In this document: in pieces, positions 10,475 to 21,771 of the stretch | Position numbering within the stretch: position 1 is the first letter of the stretch | Layout of the letters: every line of letters starts with the position of its first letter | Assembly (NCBI RefSeq): GCF_019112545.1 | Contig: NW_025064933.1 | Coordinates: forward strand, 184,123 to 248,122 | DNA length: 64,000 bases | Source: Guyanagaster necrorhizus | Taxonomy: Eukaryota > Basidiomycota > Agaricomycetes > Agaricales > Physalacriaceae | Reading direction: 5' to 3' | Program-made: the position numbers and the translations under genes | The notes under the pieces: generated by a model | Database searches by the model: none | Seen by the model: only the letters and a program-made list of their open reading frames with translations | What the model was told of the DNA's origin: nothing

Positions 10475-12305
10475 TCACCATTTGAAGGCGTCGAAATTTG
10501 TGTTTGCTGCAACCTGTGGCACTCCAAGCGAATTGGTTGAAGCCGCGATGAGAAGGCCAGTGAGAGCTGATTCGGCTGTTCCTGTAAACAAAATCAATCC
10601 GGCTGCCACTGATGGGTAGTCAATGTCTGGATTATCGCACCATGTAGATCACTGCTGGCAGAAGCCGCATTTACAGCCTCGATAAGTTTGTCCGAAGCAT
10701 CGCTCGGTATCGTGGAGAGTAGTCCCATCCGGGGGAAGTCCACAGAGGGGTAGGACGGATTGCCATATTGAAACGAGGACAAGGCACTACAGCCAGTGTG
10801 TACATTAAACTGGGATCAATAACCAACGCTGACGGAAGACAAATCTTTTCAAAAATGGATCTCCAAGACACCAGCTGTAGAGATAGCTTTCATCGAGGAC
10901 AGGCGTGTCAGTGACGGCAAGATTCGCATTACAGATGTCCATAGTATTAGGATATGCTTGGACAATAAAGTCTCGCGGATCAATATGTGATATCTTTCCT
11001 CCGATCTGGAATGCGAGTGCATGGGGAGTGGAGCAACAGAACTCTGTCCCAACCAGCTGGGAGTAGATTGCATCTATGACATCCGAAGGGCCGCGTATGA
11101 GTTTCCCTTGCTAGTTTTTATGCCAAGGAAAACATGGACGACGTTCCAATACACTTACGATATCAACAAGACCAGAGACTGTGATACCCGAAGAAGCGAG
11201 AGAGGAGTTATTCAATTCAAGTCCGTCAAGGCATCAATGAAGAATTCCCAGGTAATGGGGTATTTCTAGGCATGGGTGTGTGGGTGGCGATCATGGATGA
11301 TAAGTCTAGGTTCGACATACCTCATTCGGAGCACCTGTTGGCCCGGCCAGACCACGTTCTTCGCTGGAACATGAGCGAATGGGAACCCAAGTGAGACTCA
11401 TTCTTGATACCAGCGGGAAGCTCTCCGATGCTTAACTGTCCAACGTTACCTCCTCGAGATATTGTGTTCCGTTGCAAGGTCACAGTGAACATCGGGGCGT
11501 TTAAGTCTGCCATAGCTATGAGCCGAGCAACGAATGGGCCCATGGAGTGTACGAATTAGAATGATCCAATTGCTGACGCTGAGGCCCAATATGGCTCGTG
11601 AGGGCAGAAAACGCAGGAAGCATGGCGTTGAGGCCTGGAAGAGAGCGTGTTCTAAAGTTTCCTTAGCATTGTTGGCGACTTCTAGCAGGTAGTACGTCTT
11701 GACGTTGGAAAAGCGATGTGTGCTGGTAGAAGAAAATGTCTGACCAGATGAAACTGTATAGAAACAATTAGGAACGGAAGAAACGTAGGGCAGAGACAGA
11801 GTTGAAGGGGAAACCAAGACCGAAAATCCCTGCTGCGCCTGTATCGAGTACACTCATACTTGTATCATTTATCAAGGCAAAATATTAGTCATCGAGACGC
11901 AATCCCGCCGGTGAGACTGTATCTTGTCCTATGGGGTCAAAGGCATAGGTTCCTGTCCGTAAATTGCCGTAAAACAACTGGGCTTCAAGACCTGTCGACG
12001 AAAAGCCCGTTTGAGGGTATAGCGAGACATCTGTCACATAACTTCCAGATGTGCAAGCATTCGGAATAACCCACAAGTCAGAGGAACCAGTATCTACAGA
12101 TCAAAAAGAGATAAATAGATCAATGTCTATTACGATTACAGGGATGTACCCGGCACTAGTGGTATAGAGGTGTTCCCAATGGTCACCAGGACATAGGTAT
12201 TTATGTTGATGATATGTTAATATTACGATGAGAACTACGATGAAAAGTACTTACACGTCAAAATCATCACCCAAACCAATGGCATCGGAAAGCTCATCAC
12301 GATTT
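10475..12305 (-). pseudogene. A1 aspartic protease, copy A, decayed
   Basis: A pepsin-fold secreted-type protease. Read right to left: an exon fragment DELSDAIGLGDDFDV; YVLVTIGNTSIPLV; an intron with donor GTACAT; then the first active site DTGSSDLWVIPNACTSGS. Next come FGLGFPFNSVS, a flap-side segment (MFTVTLQRNTISRGGN), VGQLSIGELPAGIKNES, and the C-terminal lobe (LIRGPSDVIDAIYSQL, CLGDPFLK) with a Ser/Thr-rich tail to about 10475. Lesions seen: GAT GAC TAA replaces the GAT GAC CAA of copy B; a frame change after IKNES (shared with copy B); the second active-site DT reads DI; and no good acceptor before YVLVT. The 5' end is cut by ATPase sequence at about 12362. Confidence 0.72.
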
Positions 12306-12361
12306 TTCAACAGCGGCCCATGATATTCTTGTGTCTGTCTGAATATCGGCATGTGTATCCC

Positions 12362-13273
12362 GCTGCTTGTTCCGTCCTTTCTGCGATCCTTACTATCCCA
12401 GTCCTGGTTTTAGCCTGGTCTGCCGGTCACAAGAGCCAGTTCATCCTTCGTGGTAGGACACTACAGAGGCGCGTTCGTCTCGAGCACGTATTCAGGATAC
12501 AGCGGATCGGATTGCTCAGCAAATCGTTCCCATTGTACTTGGTGTCGCTTCCATCGCGTTCCTCGTGTGGACGTTAGTGCTCACATATGCGAGACACGAG
12601 TGCTCAGGCGAAGCGGTCGCAGATGGGCTCTCCTATGCTGTTGCGGTCTTAGCCTTGTCATATCCATGCGCCCTCACCTTATGTGTTCCTCTTGTCATTC
12701 TCTATGCACGGATCGCGTCCCAAAAGCCGCCATTTTCCCTGCTCTTCAGATCATCCGCTGCTCTACAGCATGCGCGTATAGTAACGCATGTTATTTTCGA
12801 CAAGACGGGGACCTTGACGATAGGGAAGATGAGAGTAGCCGAAGCAGTTTTCTGCGAAGATAATGACATATGGATTACAGGGGTTGCTGAAGGGCTGATC
12901 AAGGCTCTGGTTACGGGATCAGAACATCCTGTTTCAGCTGCTGTGGCCAGATACTTGCCTGCGCAAAGTGCTTTAGTGGAGGAGCTTGATGATGTAGAGA
13001 CTATTGTGGGGGGAAGGCATTCAAGCCAATTGAAATGGTTCTATCGTTCGTGGAGGAAGCGTTGGCTGGTGCGCTGTGCAAGATGTTGATTGAGTAGCCA
13101 CCATGCTGGACGCCGGAAAGAGCGTCTTCGCTATCACGGTTGACCGTGTCCTCCTCACCGCCTTCGAACTGGAGGATAATATTCGTCCTGAGAGCACCGA
13201 GGTTGTGTCATCTCTGGTGGCGCGAGGGATCTCAGTATCCATGCTCAATGGCGACCATCAGAAAGCCTTCTGG
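12362..13273 (+). pseudogene. P1B ATPase, copy 2, deleted and mutated
   Basis: Homology to copy 1 starts in the transmembrane region (SAILTIPVLVLAWSAG) and jumps after FILRG to EARSSRARIQDTADRIAQQ. About 240 residues are missing, including the phosphatase-loop SLITGE segment. It continues through the phosphorylation site DKTGTLTIGK and GSEHPVSAAVARYLP to NGDHQKA. The metal-binding SCPC motif reads SYPC (TAT at 12661-12663). The codon before the LDAG segment is TGA (D-stop-VATMLDAG), the same stop as in copy 3. At about 13274 homology ends and APH-like sequence begins. Clearly non-functional. Confidence 0.85.
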
Positions 13274-13465
13274 AGCGCTTTCATTAGAGGTCTCCCTCCT
13301 TCTGAGAGGTCGCCAGCTCACAAACGCTCCGTGCTTACCGCCATGCAGGCTGGTCTGACCATCATACATCACTTCGGCGATTACTGTGTGGCTAGAACCG
13401 AGATGCAGGAGTTTGTTGACATATTTGATTGGTTAGAGGATGTATTCGGTGAGCTGTGCATATAG
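13274..13465 (+). pseudogene. C-terminal fragment of an APH-like protein
   Basis: In frame with the ATPase relic, the reading switches to AFWSAFIRGLPPSERSP, then VLTAMQAGLTIIHHF, ending at TAG 13463-13465. It parallels AFWTALVESFPG and LVTAMQTGLVLSIF at about 4587-4680. APH and ATPase pieces are therefore neighbours at two places in this window. Confidence 0.5.
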
Positions 13466-14376
13466 ACGATTCGACAAAATATACCATGTTATCGGCGTCA
13501 TTGACAAGTAATGGAGCCTTAACCGCTTTTGTGGGACATCAGGCCCGTACTTTAAAACGACATCCATCATGTTGCGATAGACCCTGCACGTTCAGTGGCC
13601 AAATAGAGTATATTCGACGTGAGGAGTATGTAGAATTTCTAACGATCCAGAATGTGTCAGATTAAGTAGGCAGTCATACAACGAAGGTCACTCTAGCTGA
13701 TAGCAGTCTTGACGTGCGTGATGGCTAACAGCATACCTAGTGGAACAAGCGTAGGAACCTGAGTTCACAGCCCGAGGCGAGGGTTCACGAAACAAATAAT
13801 CCTTTAAATATATTTGGCACCACGATTATTAGATATATGTAGTCAGGGTAGCGCGGCCGAGTCATACTATGCTACGGGGCACGACCCAAGGAAGCAGTGA
13901 GCCATCCATCGATAACGATCCGAGTCTCGGTGACTGCTCTCAGCCCGTCCACAGTGTAAATGATGTTCGGCCTCGGCTGCATAAAAGGAGCCGTGTTGAA
14001 CGTCCTTGAGAGTCGCCGACCCTTTCTAGCCAACAGCATGGGCCTCAGGGAAAAAATCCGGATGATAATGGGGTATGGGGACGAACGATGACGAGGCGTC
14101 TACAGAGCGGAAACTTGACGCAAAGTACTTGAGTGAGGAAAAAGGACATAGCGCTAGAATTGGGACTGAAAGGCTCTTCAATGTCATTCTTGAGAGAATA
14201 TTAATTTAGACATAGAACCGTTGATATCGACCGACATTAGAATCAGATGAATATGAGAAGATTGTGGTTCGGAATCAAAGAGGAGGACCACCGCAGTCGA
14301 TCATCTCCGTTACGTTACATGTACAAATTTCCTTCATTTACTGACTACCTTACAACATAGAACCCTTCACCATCAT
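13466..14376. other. intergenic, nothing recognised
   Basis: About 910 bp between the ATPase/APH relic and the peroxiredoxin gene. One 69-codon plus-strand frame (13456-13665) has no recognisable motif. No RNA gene or clear repeat found. Confidence 0.55.
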
Positions 14377-15327
14377 TTAATCCACTTTCAAAGGCGTCGT
14401 CCGGAGGTAAGGCTACGGAAACGGAATGTCAGGTTACCGGTTACTCTATGAATGGATAAAGAACACACATAGTGGACCTTGTGCTGAGGGAACAAGGTTT
14501 TCGCCTCCTCATTGTTAACACTAGCGTGGACGATAACATCTTCACCCTTGTTCCAGTTAACCGGTGTGGCGATACGGTATTTATCGCCCAGCTGGATGGC
14601 ATCGATGACACGTATGATTTCGTCCTGAGAACAAGATACGTCAGATTCAAGTACGAGCGATGGTCAGACGTAAAACGCACAAAGTTTCGTCCGGCAACAG
14701 CAGGATAAGAGATGGTCAGGCGGATGACCTTTTTAGGGTCGATGATGAAAACCGTACGAATCTAAGTTCAATGTGTCAGTATGAAAGACGCGTCAGACAC
14801 GCAAGTGGCAACGTACAGTGAATGGCAGTCCCTTTGCATCCCTGTTGGTAACATCTTGGTAATCCAGCATGTCGTACAAGTAGGAGATTTTGCGATCATC
14901 ATCAGCAATCTGAGCCACATCAGAAGGCGCCAACTTGGAGTGAATACAATACTCACGATGGGGTAATCGACGTAGGTAGGACCGGTTGTTTTTCCACCAT
15001 ACTCTTCGATGTCTTTAATCCATTGGTTGTGCTCCTCGAGACCGTTCGCGGAGATACCGATAACCTTGACGTTGCGCTTGGCAAAGTCGGGGGCACGGCG
15101 AGCGACTTCACCGAGCTCAGTTGTGCAGACAGGAGTAAAATCTCCTGGGTGGGAGAAAAGGACGCCCTATACATGTATTAGTCCCGGTGTCACCACAAGG
15201 GTACCAAGTCGAGACACACCCAAGAGTCGCCTAACCACTCGTGGAACTTGATTTTGCCCTGGGTGGTCTCTGCCTCAAAATCAGGGGCGATGCTGCCAAG
15301 TCGGAGGGTTTGATGCTGGTCGGCCAT
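14377..15327 (-). CDS. 1-Cys peroxiredoxin (Prx6 type)
   Basis: Thiol peroxidase that reduces H2O2 and lipid hydroperoxides. The minus-strand ATG at 15327 begins MADQHQTLRLGSIAPDF. After the first intron comes GVLFSHPGDFTPVCTTELGE with the peroxidatic Cys (PVCTTE) and the upstream Thr. Later exons give VKVIGISANGLEEHNQW, a DDRKISYLYDMLDYQD segment, TVFIIDPKKVIRLTISYPA and DEIIRVIDAIQLGDKYRIAT. The C-terminus is PYLRTTPLKVD, the Prx6-type extension, and the stop TAA begins at 14379 on the minus strand. No resolving-Cys motif of 2-Cys enzymes is seen. Five or so short introns. A TATA-like box sits 38 bp upstream. All exons appear intact. Confidence 0.92.
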
Positions 15328-15364
15328 TGAGTTTGGATACGGTGTATACAGGTCTAGGGGTGGG

Positions 15365-15370
15365 TTTATA
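15365..15370 (-). promoter_or_regulatory. TATA-like element of the peroxiredoxin gene
   Basis: The minus strand reads TATAAA about 38 bp before the ATG at 15327, in an AT-rich stretch (tttatatattattatc on the plus strand). Confidence 0.5.
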
Positions 15371-15864
15371 TATTATTATCATCTCACCATAATGACGTGA
15401 TTTCGACATTGACTGATTCAGATTCGTACTATTACTATCACACTTTGGTGTGAATATAGACCCTGTAAATATGACACTACTTGCCGAAAGTGGGCTGTTC
15501 CTCATTCACTGAGGTGCGGGGGTTCTGACCAAAATCATCAGCAAGACGGAAGTAAATGAGCTAAGACTTGCCAAGAATGATCATTTAATAATGAAAGGTT
15601 CTATTTTAGGGGCGATTGATGCCTGGAGGAAGGACCAAGATACGTAAGGAAACGGTTCACGTTCATTTCCATATTCTCAGATTTATACATAAGCTCATCA
15701 TTCAGATAGGTATGCCTCGGACCCGAAACAAATTCATTGACAATGAATAGTTGCAGCGTCCGAGCATGGTTAATTCTAACCAGGTGACAGATGATCCACC
15801 CGAGTTCACTGCATTCAGAATCCTTGGTCACAAGGCGCAATTCTCCCTGGAAAGAGTGTTCAAA

Positions 15865-17735
15865 CTAGGGTCGGCGGTTAGGTGGAGGGCCCCGATATGG
15901 ACGCTGAAGTGGCATATATGGAGTAAATTGAGGTCGATGCAAGGACGGCGACGGAGCTGTATACCGAGGAGGATACGGAAGATGACCATGAGGGCGCGCT
16001 GGAAGATGGGCCTCCCACACTTTCGGTTTCCCCATGTTGTTCGATGGCTCTGTCTGGGACTGGCCCTTCTTGTGCCGCTTGCTGAAGGGTTCGACTTCAC
16101 CATCCTCCCGTTTCCGTTTCTTCGCTTCCAAGTACTGGGGAAGTGAAGGCTCTCTTCGGAAACGCAGGAGGTCGATAAGATTTTCGTTGGCCGCTTTACA
16201 GCACGCCGCAATCTTGGCGTCAGACTGATTGCGATAACGCGTGGGCACCGAAAACTCTCGAAGATCCCGCTGGCCTTTGGTCGGAGACAAGTTGACTGTC
16301 ATTGTGCACGACCATGCTAAGACATCGAATAAACTGACTGGTCTGTGTCAGAGAATATAATAAGCTTACCATCCCGTTGATTCTTGTACTCAAAGGTGGG
16401 CTGCTCGTCGTTTGAGGCCTGACACTCCTTGGTCAATTTCGGCAGAAAGCTGTCTTTGATTCTCTTCATCTCTGGCGTAATCTTGTTGATCTCTTTCGTT
16501 ACCTCCTTTAACCAAACCCCCACACCCTGAGACACAGCTATAAGGGCTACGGCAGTCTTGGATTCGCCTCGTTTTTGAAAACGTGCGTCCACGATATATG
16601 ATTTGCATTGTTTAGGATCCGGACGGTCGATTCGGAGGAGACAACCTGACACTAGCAATAGAATAGGCGTACTGAAAACATAAGGAATTGAGAAACGCAC
16701 GACTATTCTCCGTGAACGGCAAGTATTCAGCTTGTAACTGACTACCACGTGTCGACTGGATGGTCTGATTGAGCCAACCAACGGCTTGAACTTCTGACAC
16801 GTTTTGCTTTGCCAGTGAAGGCTCGGGAAGAGGGCGAGGAAGCAAATTATAGAATTCTTGAAGGGACACCTGTCCAACAGGAGGTGGTGCTGGGAACGAA
16901 GCGCCCCCAGTGAATTTCAAAGCACCTTCTGCAATGGCCACTAGTGCGCACGCAGCCTTAGCTTCGGTGAAGCCCTTATACAGTGCGGCGGTGGAGTATA
17001 CACGGAATGAATGCAAAGTCGCAAGGATCCGGAGAGCAGCACCGTGACCTGCAAGATAAGATGAGCGATACGACAAGAAGGCCTTGTATTGACTTACGCT
17101 CTCCGTCCTTGGCAGTAACATCATACCACTTGACCAAAAGATTACTCTCCTCGCACCAATCCTCTACCGCTTTGACTCCCGGGTCCTTTTCAGGGACCAT
17201 ATTATCGACCTTGTCCTCATTCTCCAACAAAGCGAGATGTTTAGAGAGCTTCGACTCTCCTTCAGCGATAAATTGAAGTGCATCATGCTCGATTGCCCTC
17301 TGGCACACCTGCGCCTTTGCTTCCGTTTTTCGGGTAAAAGTGGCATCCGACTGGTAGCTTCTCATCGAACCATTCGGCCGTGTTATCGTGAGGATACACT
17401 GCTTATCTACCAGGGATAGTCAGAAACGAAATAGAGAGGCAAGCCTAGAGATACGCACTTGCATTCGTTTCCTCCTTGAGATATTCAAACTTGAGCACCC
17501 CCGTGTTCCCAAAGACTTTCTGGCATGTATCGTGTAGGGTCCGATTCGCATTTACTGATATCTGTTCTTCGTCCACAGCAGGCTTCTCTGCCGTAGAAAA
17601 ATGGAGAATCGTGTACGAGGCATCGGGGACGTCTGGTGGCGGTTTATATGGCAGGGTTTGGAATTCATCAAGTGTAAGGCCTCCGATGGAGGCAAGATTC
17701 CAGGAGATGGCATCCAAAGTTTCAAAGATGCCCAT
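15865..17735 (-). CDS. uncharacterised protein with three dsRBD-like repeats and basic C-terminus
   Basis: Starts at ATG 17735 (MGIFETLDAISWNLASIGG); the frame can be followed through four introns to TAG 15865-15867. Three internal repeats share a helix-strand-strand-strand-helix pattern like dsRNA-binding domains. R1 contains CILTITRPNGSMRSYQSD then EAKAQVCQRAIEHDALQFI. R2 contains AALRILATLHSFRVYST then TEAKAACALVAIAEGALKF. R3 contains CLLRIDRPDPKQCKSYIVD then ESKTAVALIAVSQGVGVWL. The tail has AKKRKREDGEVE, a nuclear-localisation-like stretch, then a Pro/Arg-rich end (RPYRGPPPNRRP). The repeats lack an obvious KKxAK RNA-binding motif, so RNA binding is only inferred. No stop or frameshift was needed to join the exons. 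I do not recognise a named family. Confidence 0.7.
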
Positions 17736-17926
17736 CGAGAGATTCCATCGAGGACGGTACAATAGACGAATCTAACCCTAACCATATGATCAGCATTTTT
17801 GAATTATTTACAACAAAAATATAGCAAAAAATCAGAGCCTATACTACAAGGATGCTCTATGGACGGTGGTGTTGATACAAATTGTGTCTCTTCAATGTGA
17901 ATCAATCCTATCATACGTGCAAATGC

Positions 17927-19944
17927 TTATCGTTCCTCCAGATCTCCAGGCATCGTTGCCACAATCCCAGCTCCTGCGGCTACAACACCTAATCAACGAC
18001 AACACAGGATGCATTTAAACAGAGCATTACCTTTCCCATACGACCCATCATGCTAATGATTATCAGAACGTATGCACCTCGGAATCAAGCCTAGGCACTC
18101 ACCAACTGATCATTAGAGCCATGAGCCTGCGAAAACTCAATCGTTTGCTCTCTCAAACCAAGATCCGAGATGTCAACGTCGTTACCTACCTGGCTACGAA
18201 CGACTGGAAATCGACTATTCGAGGGAGTACTAGTACTGTTGAACACAAGACTATCCGCTACAGCGCTATTGAGCTGCTCACGGAGAGCCGGTCGAGTGTT
18301 CAAACTACAGTGAACAACATTGAGTATGGTCTTGCATGGAGGTATAATTTGAAAGAGCTTACATGGCCACTACATGAGATGCGACGTTGAATCAAGAAAA
18401 GGCAGCAAACGAACAAGAGGACGCACGCATCGTGATAACATATATCTTGTTTATACACAAGTGTGTGGGCATCCTGACACTTGGCGTAACTATCAGGCAG
18501 CTGGATCGAAAAATGGCAACGCACCAGTGCAAATCCGTCTGTTCCACGCTATACATAATCAGCGTTAGAGTCTGTACGACAGTCACCAACAGTCCCCGGT
18601 TGATGATATAGGTGAGCATTTTTTGGATAACATTATTTGTTCTGAAAGTTCATTTATAGGTGAGTTAGACACCCAATGATTGAGCCGCGCTTACCGAGAG
18701 ATCGCTGACCGGTTCTGGGAAAGATTCCAAGACAAGGCGATTGTAATAAGGATATCTGCAAGGGCCGCGGAGCCGTTGAACGCTGATATAGTTCCCTGCG
18801 GGAAGTTTAGAACATGCATGCACATGGTAGTCGGGCTTACCACTCTGTCCTTTTTACTAAGTCCCGCGAAATTGTCGTCTTGAATTTGCGCAACAACAAA
18901 AGCTAGACAAGGGTATCAGAATGTTCTCTTTTCAAATAGTCTCATAGCACTCACCAGTACACGAACCTGATTGCATCCAAAATAAGGAGTAATGCTCGGA
19001 AATCGAACATAAACTCACCAAAACTTCCCAGCGCTAAAAACGTCTGAAAGCCCATAAATAAGGAGAAATGTAATATATACGGACTCACAATGACGGCAGG
19101 AACGAGCCAGTTTTCAGAATTGACTAAAAGCACATCTAAGTCAACTCCGTCTCCGATTGCCTGCCTAACCCGACTCACGTTTATATATTCTGACAACAAA
19201 GAACAGTTCGACGCTGTAGCAATACACTATTCAGCCTATTGTGTTAACAAAGCGACCAGAACACCTACATCAAAACAACGACAGCGGTCATCATTATCTC
19301 TGCGTCGAATGAACTGCCAACAAGGTCATCAAACGAGTACACGAACACTACAGCCGCTGCTTACTGGATGATAATCTCCATTTGATCCGTATTCCCAAAG
19401 TTATCAATCTAAAACGCCTCCATTAGCACGCTTTACGAGAATGACAAAACCTAGGTCCCTCACGAGGTAGTGATGCAAAATCTGTGTGTTAACACCAGTC
19501 ACAGCAGCGTCCATGGCTCTGTCATGAGGTTCAAGAGAAGCAAAGCAAAGATTTGGACCAGGTTACGCACACTAGAAACACCACCTATAAACACCACCGG
19601 CATTTAACGGGAAGGTCGTATCTCGCTGAACAGGCAAGACTCACTAGTGAACGCATAAGCCATCCATCTGTATTCGCGTTGAGGTAGTTCCAGGCCTGTA
19701 CGATCGTTATACCAAAAAGCCTGTCATATTCCAAGTCAGTCAGCGTAAGGGAACGGGAATCCTCAATAATCACGCAGTCGAAAGAGCGTATCCTGAAAAG
19801 AAAGTAATGTGACCCCACCCCACCACCGATACTGCGGCGGTACTCACCATAATACAACCCGTCACCCACCCCAGAGACGTTTATGCTAACGTGCCCAATG
19901 GGACATGCGTCTGACGCTGACATAGCAAGGGAGGGCATGAACAT
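17927..19944 (-). CDS. DUF6534-type seven-helix membrane protein
   Basis: A basidiomycete-expanded family of predicted seven-transmembrane proteins of unknown function. Pieces seen in order: MSASDACPIGHVSINVSG (start at 19923 or 19944); RLFGITIVQAWNYLNANTDGW, the family's first-helix signature followed by a soluble D/N-x-W segment; TGVNTQILHHYLVRDLG; NFGNTDQMEIII; NSENWLVPAVIV; GTISAFNGSAALADILITIA; INRGLLVTVVQTLTLIMYSV; HLCINKIYVITM; then LNTRPALREQLN. Two small 3' exons add HDGSYGKG and VVAAGAGIVATMPGDLEER before TAA at 17927-17929. At least nine short introns. Some exon joins in the middle are uncertain; I saw no forced stop. Confidence 0.65.
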
Positions 19945-20539
19945 CCCAACGGCATTTATATACCCTTGACCGCACCATCAATCGGAATCAGAAAATGCCT
20001 GCGCATGAGTGTACGGCAAAACGATGCATGGCAAGGTGGAACTCGAATTCTCCGTATGGCTGTAGACGCTATTGAATGCCGGTTATACCGAGGCAGTCTG
20101 GATGTCTGGATTTTCCAAGGAAATCACGGCTACCGGAGTAGGTGCATGTCCGTTGTATCGGAGCCGGTCCTTATATGGATCCCGGAATGTTGGTGTGAAA
20201 TTTACAACCGCACTGACGCAATTCTATTGCCCACTTCCAGGAATGACCGTGGTGGCAAGGATATACCAGCGATAGTGGTCCTCATGGAGTCTGCACATAA
20301 ATGTTCCGAGGATCCTCCGCCATTTCCCTGAAGACCTAGTTATGACAATGGGCTAAGCTCAACATACAAATCGCTTATCTTATTGCTGCATAGCCAACTG
20401 CATTGGCAATACAATCCTCCCGGCTATCTTCATCCATCGTCAGCTGAACGCAACAAAGAATCTAAAATTGATACGTACCCGTCCACCGAGTAAGAGTAGG
20501 TAAGAATTGAAATCATGAATGGATGGATCGTACCTTATC
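19945..20539. other. intergenic, nothing recognised
   Basis: About 600 bp of divergent spacer between the DUF6534 gene and the PhyH gene. A 121-codon plus-strand frame at 19966-20331 has no family features and is probably chance. Confidence 0.5.
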
Positions 20540-21610
20540 ATGTCCGCGCTCAAGAACCGATACACCTCTCAAGGCTTCGTGATCGTCCCCGATCTCGTTT
20601 CACCGTCTGATCTCCCTCTACTGCGAGCAGCGTGTGAAGACGTCGTGGAACGTACGCGGCGCGGGCATTGGGCGCTCCGCCGAACGGTTGGGAAACAGTT
20701 CCCGCCGTATGATGCGGATAACGATGACTCTTGGGGCGTGCAGATGCTCATGCACCCCGAGCTGGGACATCCTATCTTCGCACAGTGGTACACATCCGAT
20801 GCTCTGACTGATGTGGTGAAAGAACTGCTAGGCTGCGAAGAAGGGGATCTGCAGATGGGTGAGTTGAGGTAGATGACGCTTTGATGATATTGATGCAGTG
20901 TGCGATAGAGCTGTTCAACCTGTTGATCAATCCCGTCTCGCGTGATTTTGCTCTGAGGTGGCATCGGGATGACGTGAAGGGAGACGCTAGTTTCGAAGAA
21001 GAAAAGGCGGCGTTGGCTCTCTGGAACCACGGGGTACGACATTAGGGCTCCGTACTGGATAGCTCACCGTTGCCGCAACTTAGGTCCAATGGAACACGTA
21101 GGCTCCAATCACCCTCGAAAACCACCTGTCTCACCACCTTTTGCTGGAAGCGCACTGTACGAAGATGCCTGTCTTTATGTTGTTCCGGGTTCGCACAGCG
21201 TCCCACGAACTCCCGAACACCGAATGCACTCTACCACGATGGATGCACCTGTAAATCCATTCGACATGCCCGGTGCTGCCACTGTGATATTGAAACGTAA
21301 GTTCTTACCGCTGCTAGAACAAAGAAGGCTCACCGCTGTAGCCGGAGACACCGTCTTCTACAATAACAATATCCTTCATCTCGGTACGTACAGCTCCAAA
21401 GCTAAACGTGCTACGCTTCACGCTTCTATGGGGGACGTCCGCGGCGGTTCCGTGCGTGCTCGCAACGTGCTCCAACATGAGTTGAGTTGGATGAAAGAGA
21501 ATATCTTCCGTGATGGTTTGACCGATAAGGGAAAGGCGATGCTTGACCGACTGATTGAAACGCAGAAGAAGAATGAAGGTATTACGATTGGATATTCTTT
21601 GGATAACTAA
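20540..21610 (+). CDS. phytanoyl-CoA dioxygenase (PhyH) family protein
   Basis: Fe(II)/2-oxoglutarate-dependent oxygenase; the substrate is unknown. ATG at 20540 starts MSALKNRYTSQGFVIVPDLV, the usual PhyH opening strand. Introns join cleanly: GDLQM to ELFNLLINP, LWNHG to VQWNT, to ALYEDACLYVVPGSHSVPR, and VILK to PGDTVFYNNN. The metal triad is visible: HRDD within FALRWHRDDVKGD, and the distal His in NILHLGTYS; KRATLH provides the 2-oxoglutarate-binding Arg context. About 290 residues after splicing, a normal length. It converges on the next gene with a 160-bp gap. Confidence 0.85.
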
Positions 21611-21771
21611 ATCGACCGCAGGCGTCGTCTCCAAAATTCATAGCATGTACAACAGACGACAATCCTACACGTGTGTAAGAAATGAGTAAATGACAAAGCA
21701 AATGTAAGAATCAGAGAACCATATTATACAGTAATTTTGTCTAAACCAGACGTGCGTCCAAGAAGATGCTA

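Larger units (their letters stand above)
10213..13273. repeat. left arm of a long inverted repeat (partner 61923-64000)
   Basis: Three segments match the reverse complement of the right arm. 10213-10366 matches the last ~140 bases of the window. 11141 to about 12100 matches about 62936-63850. About 12805 to 13260 matches about 62450-62925. Relative to this arm the right arm lacks 10367-11140 (774 bp) and about 12101-12805. The left arm holds a decayed aspartic protease (minus) and a decayed ATPase (plus). The match is nearly base-for-base over the compared stretches. Confidence 0.85.

Noticed and set aside
17764..17780. Telomere-like TAACCC repeat
   Set aside because: Only about two units (ctaaccctaacc) inside an ordinary intergenic stretch; chance occurrence.
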